64,000 nucleotides of DNA, from assembly GCA_003162055.1 (NCBI GenBank), contig PMNA01000017.1, positions 149,780 through 213,779 of the forward strand. Reading direction: 5' to 3'. Source of the DNA: Actinomycetota bacterium (lineage in GTDB: Bacteria; Actinomycetota; Thermoleophilia; Gaiellales; Gaiellaceae). The position numbers and the translations under genes were made by a program. The notes below the pieces were generated by a model. That model did no database searches. It saw only the letters and a list, made by a program, of their open reading frames with translations, and had not been told where the DNA came from. Of this stretch, positions 53,225 to 63,383 are shown one piece after another; position 1 is the stretch's first letter; the number at the start of each line of letters is the position of its first letter.

Positions 53225-53253
53225 AGAATGCCGTGTCCTAAACTGCTTGTCAA
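53225..53253 (-). promoter_or_regulatory. Candidate glnA promoter
   Basis: On the minus strand, a perfect TTGACA (53248-53253) is followed after 17 bp by CATTCT (53225-53230), a weak -10 box. Transcription would begin near 53218, giving a leader of about 145 nt that includes both terminator-like hairpins. The other divergent glnA (plus strand) has a GC-rich hairpin at about 53257-53282 in its own leader; its promoter is not clear. Confidence 0.4.
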
Positions 53254-53414
53254 ATCGCGGCCGGGCGCGCGCGCCCTCGCGACGGTGGTAGTACGCAAGC
53301 GCGCGCAGCACCCTCCTTGTTGGCTTTATCCGCTCGGCGGGACGCCTCGAGGTGCGGCTACAACTAGAGTTTCGGGTCTTAGTTATTTACCAGTCGACGG
53401 AGGGAGTGAGTCAG

Positions 53415-54779
53415 GTGGCCAAGGTAACGACGAAGGATCGGGCGACTTCGGATCCCGCCGACCGCAAGCGCGTTCTGGAGAGTGTGCAGGCCGATGGCGT
53501 ACAGATGGTCCTGCTCTGGTTCACGGATCTCGAGGGGCACCTAAAAAGCTTCGCCATCACTCCCTGGCAGCTCGAAGATGCGCTCAACGACGGGATGGGC
53601 TTCGACGGCTCCTCGATCACCGGCTTCAACGCGATCGAGGAATCCGACATGGTCGCCATCCCCGACCCGACGACCTACGCCGTCCTGCCTTGGCGAGAAG
53701 GCGAGACGAGGACCGTTCGCATGATCTGCGACATCGTCACTCCAGACGGCAAGCCCTACGAAGGCGACCCGCGCCATGCACTACGCCGGGCGCTCGAGCG
53801 GATGAAGTCGATGGGTTTCGACACCTTCAACGTCGGCCCCGAGCTCGAGTACTTCCTCTTCAAGGACTCCAAGGGCACCGAACCGCTCGACGAGGGCGGC
53901 TACTTCGCGCAGACGACCATGGACGCCGCCGCCGAGCTCCGCGCCGAGACCACCCGGGCGCTGGAGGGAATGGGAATCCAAATCGAGTACTCGCACCACG
54001 AGGTCGGGCCCTCCCAGCACGAGATCGACATGCGCTACACCGACGCGCTGGCGATGGCCGACGCCACCCTCACCTACCGTCTTATCGTGAAAGAGATCGC
54101 GGCCAAGAACGGCTGTTACGCGACCTTCATGCCCAAGCCGATCTTTGGCGAGAACGGCTCGGGCATGCATATCCATCAGTCCCTCTTCCGCGGCGAGCGG
54201 AACGGCTTCTTCGACGCCAACGACAAGTACCACCTCTCGAAGGAGGGCAAGGGCTTCATCGCCGGCCAGCTAAAGCACGCTCGCGAGCTATCGGCGATCT
54301 TCGCCCAGTGGGTCAACTCCTACAAGCGACTCGTCCCGGGCTTCGAGGCGCCGGTCTACGTCGCCTGGTCGCAACGCAACCGCTCGGCACTGATCAGGAT
54401 TCCGCTTTACAAGCCGGGCTCCGAGGAAGGCACGAGAGCAGAGTTCCGCAGCCCCGATCCGGCCTGCAATCCCTACCTGGCCTTCGCCTGCCTGCTCCAC
54501 GCCGGTCTCGAGGGAATCGAGAACAACTACCAGCTCCCTGCCCCGATGGAGACCAACCTCTACCACCTGTCGCCCAAGGAGCGCGAGGAGCGCAGCATCG
54601 TCTCGCTGCCGGAGACGTTGGGCGAGGCGATCGAGGAGATGTCCCACTCCCGCCTGATACAGAAGGCGCTCGGGAGCCATATCTTCGACAACTACGTCAG
54701 CCTCAAGCGCAAGGAGTGGGACGAGTACCGTGTCCAGCTCACGAACTGGGAGCTCGAGCGCTACTTGCCCACCCTGTAA
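53415..54779 (+). CDS. glnA: Glutamine synthetase, type I (GSI-alpha-like)
   Basis: A 454-residue second synthetase, divergent from the first. GMGFDGSSITGFNAIEESDM, GPELEYFLF, FMPKPIFGENGSGMHIHQSL and NSYKRLVPGFEAPVYVAWSQ mark the active site. It lacks the GSI-beta insertion and has the shorter GSI-alpha layout, with NLYHLSPKEREERSI near the end. Start GTG 53415 was chosen because GGAGGGA ends 9 nt upstream; the GTG at 53406 is too close to it. The stop is followed immediately by a palindromic repeat. Two paralogues side by side suggest division of labour, for instance by nitrogen status. Confidence 0.95.
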   Translation: MAKVTTKDRATSDPADRKRVLESVQADGVQMVLLWFTDLEGHLKSFAITPWQLEDALNDGMGFDGSSITGFNAIEESDMVAIPDPTTYAVLPWREGETRTVRMICDIVTPDGKPYEGDPRHALRRALERMKSMGFDTFNVGPELEYFLFKDSKGTEPLDEGGYFAQTTMDAAAELRAETTRALEGMGIQIEYSHHEVGPSQHEIDMRYTDALAMADATLTYRLIVKEIAAKNGCYATFMPKPIFGENGSGMHIHQSLFRGERNGFFDANDKYHLSKEGKGFIAGQLKHARELSAIFAQWVNSYKRLVPGFEAPVYVAWSQRNRSALIRIPLYKPGSEEGTRAEFRSPDPACNPYLAFACLLHAGLEGIENNYQLPAPMETNLYHLSPKEREERSIVSLPETLGEAIEEMSHSRLIQKALGSHIFDNYVSLKRKEWDEYRVQLTNWELERYLPTL

Positions 54780-54958
54780 CCGACGAAAGTCGGCTCGCGA
54801 AGCGGGCCAAAACTTTCGTCGGGATGACCGCTGTGTACGAGTCTCTGCGCCTTTGGCGCAGAGACTCGTCTGCTCCCAGAAACGTTCTCGGCCGACCGTG
54901 GTTGTGGACAGTGTTCGGAGTGAGCGGGACGGGGGACAGCGTTTTGTGGGCCGCAGCC
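54780..54958. repeat. Palindromic intergenic repeat, full copy D
   Basis: Same architecture as the copy at 6339-6516. Hairpin 1 is at 54780-54822 (CCGACGAAAGT / ACTTTCGTCGG around GGCTCGC-GAA-GCGGGCC). Hairpin 2 is at 54836-54869 with a near-perfect stem ACGAGTCTCTGCGCC-TTT-GGCGCAGAG. The tail carries CTCGTCTGCTCCCAG (54865-54879), GTTGTGGAC (54901), GTGTTCG (54911) and GCGTTTTGTG (54939). It starts directly after the glnA stop and may double as its terminator. Confidence 0.82.
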
Positions 54959-55076
54959 GCGCATCTCGGCTGCGGCGGCTTTGAAGTGCAGTACCTCGTA
55001 CCGCTGAGCGGGATCGGCAGGGCTGTCAGGGCAGTTCCGGCTGCCCGCCGCCCGTCAAGCCTAGAATCGCATTTAA

Positions 55077-56480
55077 ATGAATGAGTCCGAGCGACATCTA
55101 CAGCTACTTACGGAGACGACCGAGGCCGTCAACTCTAGCCTCGACCTCGACGAGGTCATGACGCTGATCGCGCGCAAGGTCGCCGAGGCGCTCGAGGCCG
55201 ACGCCTGCTTCGTCTACCTCTACGAAGAGAGCGGCGACGCGCTCACCCTGCGCGCGACCTTCGGCGCTCAGCTCGGCGAAGAGGAGCGCAAGCCGCGGAT
55301 GCGCATCGGCGAGGGCCTTACCGGCTCGTCCGCCGCGATACGTCAGCCGGTGATGATCGCTGAGGGCGCCAATCTCGATCCGCGCTTCAAGGCCTTCAAG
55401 AATTTGCCCGAGGGCGAGTACGAGTCGATCCTGGCCGTCCCGATCCTGGCGCGCGAGAAGCTCGAAGGCGCGCTCAACGTTCGCACCAAGCGCCCGCGCA
55501 AGTTCAGCAAGGCCGAGATCGATCTCCTGCTCGCCATCGCGGGGCAGGTCGCTCAGTCGATTCAGCACGCTCGCCTTTACGAGCAGGCCCGCTGGCGCGT
55601 CCGCGAGCTCGAGGCGCTGGCCAGGATCTCGGAAGCCGTCTCGGAGTCGCTCTACGTCGAGGAGTCGCTGGAGGCGATCGTCAAGACGACGATGCAGGCC
55701 GTCGCGGCCTCCGGCGCCGCCGTCGTGCTCGAGGACGGGCGAATTGCCTGGCCCGAGGGAGAGAGCAGCGACTACGCCGTGAGGATTCCATTGCGCTGGC
55801 GCGGGCGCCAGGTGGGCGAGCTGGTCTGCGACAAGGACACGCCATTCTCGGACGAAGAGCGAACGCTGCTCACCTCGATCGCCCATCACGCCGCGGTGGC
55901 GATCGAGCACGGGCGCGCGGTCATGCGCGGGGTGCTCGCGCAAGAGATTCATCACCGCGTCAAGAACAATCTGCAGACGGTGGCCTCGCTGCTGCGGCTG
56001 CACGCGAATGCGGAGAACGTCGACGCCCAGCAGGTGCTGGCCGATTCGGTCAATCGCATCCTGGCCATCGCGGCGGTGCACGAGGTGCTGACCAAGCGCC
56101 AGGACGATGACGTCGAACTGGCCGATTTGATCGAGCGCCTGCGGATCACCATCGTCCAGGGGCTCGGCTCGCCGAAGAGCGTGAGCACACAGCTCGAGCC
56201 GGTCTCACTACCCGGTAATCAGGCAACAGCCCTCGCGCTCGTCTTCACCGAGTTGCTGCAGAACGCTATCGAGCACGGCGGCGATGCGATCACGATTGAG
56301 CTGTCGCAGAGCGAAGGCGCAGTCCATTTGACGGTCGCCGACAACGGCCCGGGCATTTCGGGCGAGGGAAAGGGAATCGGGCTCGAGATCGTGCGAGCGC
56401 TCGTCAAGGACGAGCTATTCGGAAAGCTCGAGCTCCGGAACGAGAGCGGCCTCCGCGCAGAGCTCTCCTTCCCTCTCTAA
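55077..56480 (+). CDS. pdtaS: PdtaS-like sensor histidine kinase (GAF-GAF-HisKA_2-HATPase)
   Basis: A 467-residue soluble kinase without membrane segments. GAF 1 spans about 5-165 (ADACFVYLYEESGDALTLRA, then IAEGANLDPRF). A second, shorter GAF spans about 180-285. The HisKA_2 dimerisation domain contains IHHRVKNNLQTVASLLRLHA with the phospho-acceptor His293. The ATPase domain follows (VFTELLQNAIEHGG; ADNGPGISGEGKGIGLEIV). This family includes PdtaS of mycobacteria and EutW, which phosphorylate ANTAR regulators. The ANTAR partner starts 12 bp downstream. In PdtaS the second sensor domain is PAS; here it looks like GAF. Confidence 0.9.
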   Translation: MNESERHLQLLTETTEAVNSSLDLDEVMTLIARKVAEALEADACFVYLYEESGDALTLRATFGAQLGEEERKPRMRIGEGLTGSSAAIRQPVMIAEGANLDPRFKAFKNLPEGEYESILAVPILAREKLEGALNVRTKRPRKFSKAEIDLLLAIAGQVAQSIQHARLYEQARWRVRELEALARISEAVSESLYVEESLEAIVKTTMQAVAASGAAVVLEDGRIAWPEGESSDYAVRIPLRWRGRQVGELVCDKDTPFSDEERTLLTSIAHHAAVAIEHGRAVMRGVLAQEIHHRVKNNLQTVASLLRLHANAENVDAQQVLADSVNRILAIAAVHEVLTKRQDDDVELADLIERLRITIVQGLGSPKSVSTQLEPVSLPGNQATALALVFTELLQNAIEHGGDAITIELSQSEGAVHLTVADNGPGISGEGKGIGLEIVRALVKDELFGKLELRNESGLRAELSFPL

Positions 56481-56492
56481 GGTTGACAATCC

Positions 56493-57062
56493 ATGCGCCT
56501 GCTCATCGCCGAAGACGAGACAATCATCCGGCTCGATTTGCGCGAGCTTCTGGAGCGGGCCGGCTTCGAGGTTTGCGCCGAGGCTCGTGACGGGCTCGAG
56601 GCGGTCGAGTTGGCCCGCAAGGAACAGCCGGATCTGGCCATCCTCGACGTGAAGATGCCCCGGCTCGACGGCATCGAGGCCGCGAAGCGCATCCTCGCAG
56701 AGCGACCGATCCCGATCGTCATCCTCACCGCCTACGGCCAGCAGGAGCTGATCGCGCGGGCGGTCGACGCTGGGGTGTACGGCTACCTTGTCAAGCCCTT
56801 CCGCGAGAGCGATCTGCTGCCGGCGATCGAGACGGCGCGAGCCCGTCACGCCGAGCTGATGGCGCTGCGCGAAGAGGCCGACTCGCTGGCGGAGGCGCTT
56901 GCGGCGCGCAAGCTCGTCGAGCGGGCCAAGGGGCTTCTGATGGAGAAGGAGAAACTGAGCGAGCGGGATGCCTATGCGCGGCTACGCAAAGCGAGCCAAC
57001 TGTCCGGAAAGCCGATCAGCGTAGTGGCCGAGGCGTTGATCGCGACCTTCGAAGGAAGCTGA
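56493..57062 (+). CDS. pdtaR: PdtaR-like response regulator with RNA-binding ANTAR domain
   Basis: A 189-residue two-domain regulator. The receiver (1-118) has the acidic pair Glu7-Asp8, phospho-acceptor Asp52 (LAILDVKMPRLDG) and Lys in YLVKPFRE. After a coiled-coil helix (EEADSLAEALAARKLVERAK) the ANTAR domain reads GLLMEKEKLSERDAYARLRK and SQLSGKPISVVAEAL. Phosphorylated ANTAR proteins bind twin-hairpin RNAs and block terminators. It follows the kinase by 12 bp and is thus its cognate partner. Target RNAs are unknown in this window; terminator-bearing leaders such as that of glnA are candidates only. Confidence 0.93.
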   Translation: MRLLIAEDETIIRLDLRELLERAGFEVCAEARDGLEAVELARKEQPDLAILDVKMPRLDGIEAAKRILAERPIPIVILTAYGQQELIARAVDAGVYGYLVKPFRESDLLPAIETARARHAELMALREEADSLAEALAARKLVERAKGLLMEKEKLSERDAYARLRKASQLSGKPISVVAEALIATFEGS

Positions 57063-57064
57063 GC

Positions 57065-57352
57065 GTGGAGCAGCAGCTTCGGATCTACCAGGTGAAGAAG
57101 GGCCGCATGGACGAGTGGGTCGAAATGTGGCGTTCGCAAGTCCTTCCCCTCAGGCGCCGTTACGGCTTCACGGTTACTGGGCCCTGGGTCGTTCACGACG
57201 AGAGCCGTTTCGTTTGGATCGTCGGGCACGACAACTTCTCCGAGGCCAACGCCGCCTTCTACAGCTCACCCGAGCGCACGGCCCTAGAGCCGAAGGTTCC
57301 GAAATACCTCGACAACGTCGAGGCCTGGATGCTGGACTCGGTCGGCGCCTGA
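57065..57352 (+). CDS. NIPSNAP family protein
   Basis: A 95-residue single-domain protein with the NIPSNAP (ferredoxin-like dimeric alpha-beta barrel) pattern: LRIYQVKKGRMDEWVEMW at the start, YGFTVTGPWVVHDESRFVWI in the middle, and a final helix after NFSEANAAFY. Such proteins are small, cytoplasmic and of unclear role, some binding hydrophobic ligands or acting as monooxygenase-like folds. Start GTG 57065 is 2 bp after the pdtaR stop, so it is co-translated with the signalling pair. No catalytic residues can be assigned. Confidence 0.83.
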   Translation: MEQQLRIYQVKKGRMDEWVEMWRSQVLPLRRRYGFTVTGPWVVHDESRFVWIVGHDNFSEANAAFYSSPERTALEPKVPKYLDNVEAWMLDSVGA

Positions 57353-57446
57353 GGGCCGGTCTTACCTCAATCGCCGCCAACCGCTTACCGTCTTCGCCGT
57401 GACGCATATCGTTTAGCAACTGGGTAAGAACAATAGTGGGAGCAAC

Positions 57447-59468
57447 GTGAGCGAGAAAGACATCCGTCAACAGTCGATCCTGACCATCCGCACGCTGGCG
57501 ATGGACGCCGTGCAGAAAGCCAACTCGGGCCATCCCGGAACGGCCATGGCGCTGGCGCCGCTCGCCTATTTGCTCTACGCGAAACATCTCCGCCACAACC
57601 CCGCCAACCCCGACTGGCCGAATCGCGACCGCTTCGTGCTCTCGGCCGGGCACGCCTGCGTGCTGCAGTACGCGGCTCTGCACCTGAGCGGCTACGACCT
57701 CAGCCTCGACGACCTGAAGCAGTTCCGCCAGTGGGAGTCGCGCACGCCCGGTCACCCCGAGCACTTCGTCACTCCAGGCGTCGAGACGACCACCGGCCCG
57801 CTCGGCGCGGGATTCTCGAACGCCGTCGGCTTCGCGGTCGCCGAGCGCTTTTTAGCCGATCGTTTCAACCGCCCCGGGCACGAGATCGTCGATCACAACA
57901 TCTACGTCATCTGCTCCGACGGCGACCTGATGGAGGGGATTTCCAGCGAAGCGGCCTCGATCGCCGGCCAGCTCGGCCTGGGCAAGCTCGTCTTCTTCTA
58001 CGACGCCAACCGCATCACGATCGACGGCGCAACCTCGCTCTCCTTCAGCGTCGACAACGTCGGCCGCCGGCTCGAGGCGCAGGGCTGGCACGTGCAGTGG
58101 GCCGACGACGCCAACGACCTCGACCAGCTAGACCAGGCGATCGAGGCCGCCAAGGCCGAGCATGAGCGGCCCTCGCTCGTGGTCGTGCGCTCGCACATCG
58201 GCTTCGGTGCCCCGCACCTCGTCGATACGGCCAAGGCCCACGGCGCGCCGCTCGGTGTCGAAGAGGTGCGCGCGGCCAAGATCGCTCTCGGCGCCGACCC
58301 CGATATCGATTTCGGCGTTTCCAAAGAGGTCTACGAGCACATGAGTCAGCTCGAGCGCGGCGCCGCGCTCGAGGCCGATTGGAATGAGCGCTTCGAGCGC
58401 TGGAGCGTGGCCTTCCCGGCGGCCCGCGAGGATTGGGATCAAGCCTGGCGCGGCGAGCCGAAGCCCGGTTGGCAGAAAGCCTTGCCCGAGTTCGAGAGCG
58501 GCGACGGTGCCGCCATGGCTACGCGAGACGCCGGTCACAAGACGATGCAGGCGCTCGAGCCCTATACGCCGACGATGATCGGGGGCTCGGCCGACCTGGC
58601 CGAGTCGGTCCGGACCGAATTCCCTGGCGCGGGCATCTTCGCCGCGACCCATTCCGGGCGCAACATCGCCTTCGGCGTGCGCGAGCACTCGATGGGCGGA
58701 ATCGTCAACGGCATCGCGCTGCACGGCGGCATGGTCAAGCCCTACGGCTCGACCTTCCTGATCTTCTCCGACTACATGCGGCCGGCGATCAGGCTGTCGG
58801 CGCTCGGCCGCGTTCCGGTCGTGTGGGTTTACTCACACGACTCGATCGGAGTCGGCGAGGACGGGCCCACGCACCAGCCGATCGAGCAATACATGACACT
58901 GCGCGCGATTCCGAATCTCTGGTTCGTCAGGCCCGCCGACGCCAACGAGACCGTCTACGCCTGGAAGATCGCCATCGAGCGCAAGGACGGCCCGGTATTG
59001 CTGGCGCTTTCGAGGCAAAAGCTTCCCGTGCTCGATCGCTCGAGCCTGGGAGCCGCGTCGGGCGTCGAGCGCGGCGCCTACGTTCTCTGGCAAGCCGACA
59101 AGGCCAAGCCGCCTGAGCTGATCTTGATCGCCACCGGCTCGGAGGTGACCGTGGCGTTGGAGGCCGCGCAGGCGCTGCTCGAGCAAGGGGTCGCTTCGCG
59201 CGTCGTTTCGATGCCGTGCTGGGAGCTGTTCGAAGAGCAGAGCGAGGAGTACCGCGAGAGCGTTCTTCCCTCCGGGGTAGCGCTTAGGCTCTCGGTCGAG
59301 ACCGGCATCTCGCTCGGCTGGCAGCGCTGGGTCGGCGATCGCGGCGCCTCCGTGGCGATCGACCACTTCGGCGCCTCGGCCCCGGGCGACGAGTTGATGA
59401 AGCGTTTCGGCTTCACGGCCGAGAACGTCGTGAGCCAGGCTCAGGCGCTACTGGCACGAGTTTCGTGA
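57447..59468 (+). CDS. tkt: Transketolase
   Basis: A 673-residue thiamine-diphosphate enzyme moving two-carbon units between sugar phosphates. [20 protein letters not shown] holds the substrate His, [19 protein letters not shown] and [20 protein letters not shown] are the ThDP/Mg region, and [20 protein letters not shown] contains the catalytic Glu. [20 protein letters not shown] is diagnostic. GTG 57447 has GGGAG upstream. First gene of a pentose-phosphate operon reading toward zwf. Confidence 0.97.
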   Translation: MSEKDIRQQSILTIRTLAMDAVQKANSGHPGTAMALAPLAYLLYAKHLRHNPANPDWPNRDRFVLSAGHACVLQYAALHLSGYDLSLDDLKQFRQWESRTPGHPEHFVTPGVETTTGPLGAGFSNAVGFAVAERFLADRFNRPGHEIVDHNIYVICSDGDLMEGISSEAASIAGQLGLGKLVFFYDANRITIDGATSLSFSVDNVGRRLEAQGWHVQWADDANDLDQLDQAIEAAKAEHERPSLVVVRSHIGFGAPHLVDTAKAHGAPLGVEEVRAAKIALGADPDIDFGVSKEVYEHMSQLERGAALEADWNERFERWSVAFPAAREDWDQAWRGEPKPGWQKALPEFESGDGAAMATRDAGHKTMQALEPYTPTMIGGSADLAESVRTEFPGAGIFAATHSGRNIAFGVREHSMGGIVNGIALHGGMVKPYGSTFLIFSDYMRPAIRLSALGRVPVVWVYSHDSIGVGEDGPTHQPIEQYMTLRAIPNLWFVRPADANETVYAWKIAIERKDGPVLLALSRQKLPVLDRSSLGAASGVERGAYVLWQADKAKPPELILIATGSEVTVALEAAQALLEQGVASRVVSMPCWELFEEQSEEYRESVLPSGVALRLSVETGISLGWQRWVGDRGASVAIDHFGASAPGDELMKRFGFTAENVVSQAQALLARVS

Positions 59469-59490
59469 AACACTCCGGAAGGAGAGGATG

Positions 59491-59958
59491 ATGAAGGTCG
59501 CCGTCGCGTTCGATCACCGGGGTGTCGAGTTGCGCGAAGCCGTACTCGAGGCCGTCGCGCAAGCCGGCTGTGAAGCGATCGATCTGGGAGTCAAGGACGC
59601 GAGCGTTCGCGTCGACTACCCCGACCAGGCCTCGGACGTAGGCAAGCGGATTCGCGCAGCTCAGGCCGAGCGCGGGATTCTCGTTTGCGGCTCGGGAGTG
59701 GGCGCCTGCGTGGCGGCCTGCAAGATCCCGGGTATCCGCGCCGCAATCTGCCACGACGCCTACTCGGCTCATCAGGGCGTCGAGCACGACGACATGAACG
59801 TCCTCTGCCTGGGCTCGGGGATCATCGGCGGAGCCGTCGCGGACGAGCTGATACGAGCCTTCCTGGGCGCGCGCTTCAACACGAGCGACCCGCGTTACGC
59901 CGAGCGATTGGAGAAGGTCGCGCAGATGGAGCGCGATGCGGCGAGAGAGCTTTCGTAA
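59491..59958 (+). CDS. rpiB: Ribose-5-phosphate isomerase B
   Basis: A 155-residue isomerase interconverting ribose-5-phosphate and ribulose-5-phosphate. MKVAVAFDHRGVELREAV, CGSGVGACVAACKIPGIRAA and NVLCLGSGIIGGAVADELI are the RpiB/LacAB signature segments; Cys in the second is the catalytic base in many RpiB enzymes. Two ATGs occur in tandem (59488, 59491); I prefer the second from spacing to GGAAGGAG. It lies 20 bp after tkt. Confidence 0.94.
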   Translation: MKVAVAFDHRGVELREAVLEAVAQAGCEAIDLGVKDASVRVDYPDQASDVGKRIRAAQAERGILVCGSGVGACVAACKIPGIRAAICHDAYSAHQGVEHDDMNVLCLGSGIIGGAVADELIRAFLGARFNTSDPRYAERLEKVAQMERDAARELS

Positions 59959-60005
59959 CAGTAGGAGTCCGGTTTGGGAAACAGACGAATCTGAGGGAGT
60001 AATCG

Positions 60006-61118
60006 ATGGCGAAGAGAAGGCTGCAGCAACTGACGGAGCTGGGCCAGAGCGTCTGGATCGACTCGCTCTCGCGCGAGATGCTCGAGAGCGGCGAGCTCGA
60101 GCGGTTGATTGGCGAGGACTCTGTGAGTGGAGTCACGAGCAACCCGACGATCTTTCAAAAAGCGCTGGCCGAGGGCGACTGGTACGACAGCGAGCTGCGC
60201 GAGCTGGCCTCGCTCGACAAAACGAGCGAGATCTTCTTCCGTTTGGCCGAGAACGACGTCAGGCAGGCCTGCGACATCCTGCGCCCTATCCACGAGAAGA
60301 CGGGCGGCATCGACGGCTACGTCTCGCTCGAAGTAGATCCCACGCTCGCCTACGACAGCGAGAGCACCTACACGCAGACTCTGCGCCTGCATAGCGAGGT
60401 CGACCGTCCCAACCTGTACGTCAAGATTCCGGCCACCCGCCCGGGCCTGCCGGCGATAGAGGACGCGATCGCCGCCGGTCACTCGGTGAACATCACTCTC
60501 ATCTTCTCGCTCCAGCGCTACACCGAGGTGGTGGACGCCTACCTGCGCGGGCTCGAGCGGCGGGTTGCCGGCGCCGGTGACGTCAGCCAGATCAACTCGG
60601 TAGCCAGCTTCTTCGTCTCGCGCGTCGACTCGGAAGCTGACAAGCGCCTCGAGGCAATCGGCAGCCCCGAAGCGCTGGCCCTGCGCGGCAAGCTCGCCGT
60701 GGCCAATGCGAAACTGGCCTACCGCCACTACCAGGAGGTCTTCTCCAGCGAGCGCTGGCAGTACCTGGTCTCGAAGGGCGCCCGCGCTCAGCGCTGCCTC
60801 TGGGCCTCGACCTCGACCAAGAACCCGGCCTACCCCGACACTCTCTATGTGTCCGAGCTGATCGGCCCCGACACCGTGAACACGATGCCGATCGAGACCG
60901 TCCGCGCCTTCCAGGATCACGGCACGGCCGCAGTCACGCTGACGCAGGGTGTCGAGGAGGCGAAGCTCCTGCTCGAGCAGATCGAGGCGGCGGGAGTCTC
61001 CTACGACGAGGTGGTGGACAGGCTGGAAGCCGAAGGAGTGCAGAAGTTCGCGGACTCCTTCGCCGCGCTACTGAATGGGATCGAAACCAAGCTGAAGAAG
61101 CTGGAGGTAAGTCGGTGA
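60006..61118 (+). CDS. tal: Transaldolase
   Basis: A 370-residue transaldolase of the long actinobacterial type. SVWIDSLSREMLESGEL and VSGVTSNPTIFQKAL open the barrel, VSLEVDPTLAYDSE follows, and NLYVKIPATRPGLPAIEDAI carries the Schiff-base lysine. NITLIFSLQRYTEVVDAYL and SVASFFVSRVDSEADKRL are further hallmarks. It transfers dihydroxyacetone units in the non-oxidative pentose-phosphate pathway. Its stop overlaps the pgi GTG (GTGA), recalling the Tal-Pgi fusion proteins of other bacteria. Confidence 0.96.
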   Translation: MAKRRLQQLTELGQSVWIDSLSREMLESGELERLIGEDSVSGVTSNPTIFQKALAEGDWYDSELRELASLDKTSEIFFRLAENDVRQACDILRPIHEKTGGIDGYVSLEVDPTLAYDSESTYTQTLRLHSEVDRPNLYVKIPATRPGLPAIEDAIAAGHSVNITLIFSLQRYTEVVDAYLRGLERRVAGAGDVSQINSVASFFVSRVDSEADKRLEAIGSPEALALRGKLAVANAKLAYRHYQEVFSSERWQYLVSKGARAQRCLWASTSTKNPAYPDTLYVSELIGPDTVNTMPIETVRAFQDHGTAAVTLTQGVEEAKLLLEQIEAAGVSYDEVVDRLEAEGVQKFADSFAALLNGIETKLKKLEVSR

Positions 61119-62481
61119 GAACTTTCACTACGAGCGAGTTGGTCGAGAAGATCTGGGCGCACGACGCCTCTCTGTGGACCTCGAGCGGCGAGGAGAAATG
61201 GCTCGGTTGGCTGGATGCTCCGGAGCGGTCGCTCGTTCAGGTGGGCGAGATACTGAGCTTCGCCGAGCGGGCGCTCGAGGGAGTCGAGAACGTCTTGCTC
61301 CTGGGCATGGGCGGCTCGAGCCTGGCGCCCGAGGTGATGCGGCGCGCCTTCGGCTCGACAAGCTTCCACGTGCTCGATTCGACCCATCCGGCGGCCGTGC
61401 GCCGGCTCGCCTCCGAGCTCGATCCCGCGACGACGTTCACGCTCGTCTCCTCGAAGTCGGGCTCGACGATCGAGACGCGTTCCCATCTCGACTTCTTCTG
61501 GGCCTGGGCAAACGAGCAAGGCTCGCGCTTCGGCGCCGTCACCGATCCGGGCAGCGACCTGGAGAAGCTGGCCCGGGAGCGCGGTTTCCTCGGTGTGATT
61601 GCCGGCGAGCCGACCATCGGCGGCCGTTTTTCGGCGCTCTCGGCGTTCGGCATCGTCCCGGCCGCGCTGATGGGAGTCGACATCGAGCGTCTGCTCCTGC
61701 GCGCCGTGGAGATGGCCGATGCCTGCCACGGAAGCGTAGGGAGCCCCGGCCTGAAGCTCGGGTTGGAGCTCGGTGAAGGCTGGCGCGAGGGACGCGACAA
61801 GGTCTGCATTCCCGAGCACGAAAGCGGTTTCGCGCTCTGGGCCGAGCAGCTGATCGCGGAGTCGACCGGCAAGCAGGGCAAGGGCTTGGTGCCGGCGCCC
61901 GGCGAGCCGCCCGGCGACACCGATCGGCAGGCGGTCGAGCTCAGGATCGAGAGCCCTTACGAGCTGGGGCAGGAGTTCTTCCGCTGGGAGCTCGCCGTTG
62001 CCGTCGCCGGCGCCTTCCTGGAAATCAACCCCTTCAACCAGCCGAACGTCCAGGAAGCGAAGGACAGGACGAATGCCATCCTCGCCACGGGCGCCGAGCC
62101 CGATCTAGGTCCCAGCGGCAGCCTCGACGAGTTGCTCGCGGCTGCGCACGCCGGCTACTACATCGCCATCCTCGCCTTCGTCGATCCAACGCCCGAGAAC
62201 GACGCGAAGCTGGCCGCGCTGGCCAAGCGGGCGGGCGAGACCACCGGCTGCGTCGTAACCCGCGGCTTCGGCCCGCGCTACCTGCACTCGACCGGCCAGC
62301 TGCACAAGGGAGGAAAGGCCAACGGACTGTTTCTGCAGGTCGTGGACGATTTCGGCGAGGAGTTGGCGATTCCGGGACGCGACTTCGGCTTCAGGCGCCT
62401 GATCGGGGCCCAGGCCGCCGGCGACTTCGCGGCCCTCGAGGAGCACGGAAGACCCGTTATCCGCATCGGATTGGAGGAGCT

Positions 62482-62485
<4 letters not shown>
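61115..62485 (+). CDS. pgi: Glucose-6-phosphate isomerase
   Basis: A 456-residue isomerase of the shorter type that is fused to transaldolase in some genomes. VLLLGMGGSSLAPEVMRR and SSKSGSTIETRSHLDFF bind phosphate, GGRFSALSAFGIVPAALMG is PGI signature 1-like, and INPFNQPNVQEAKDRTN holds a catalytic region. It links glycolysis to the pentose-phosphate pathway by interconverting glucose-6- and fructose-6-phosphate. Starts inside tal and ends over the gnd ATG, so three genes are translationally chained. Confidence 0.93.
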
Positions 62486-63360
<875 letters not shown>

Positions 63361-63383
63361 CCACGGAGAGGACACCCGTCAAC

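Noticed and set aside
54836..54869. ANTAR-target hairpin in repeat copy D
   Set aside because: The loop is three nucleotides (TTT), not the hexaloop with A1 and G4 expected for ANTAR sites.
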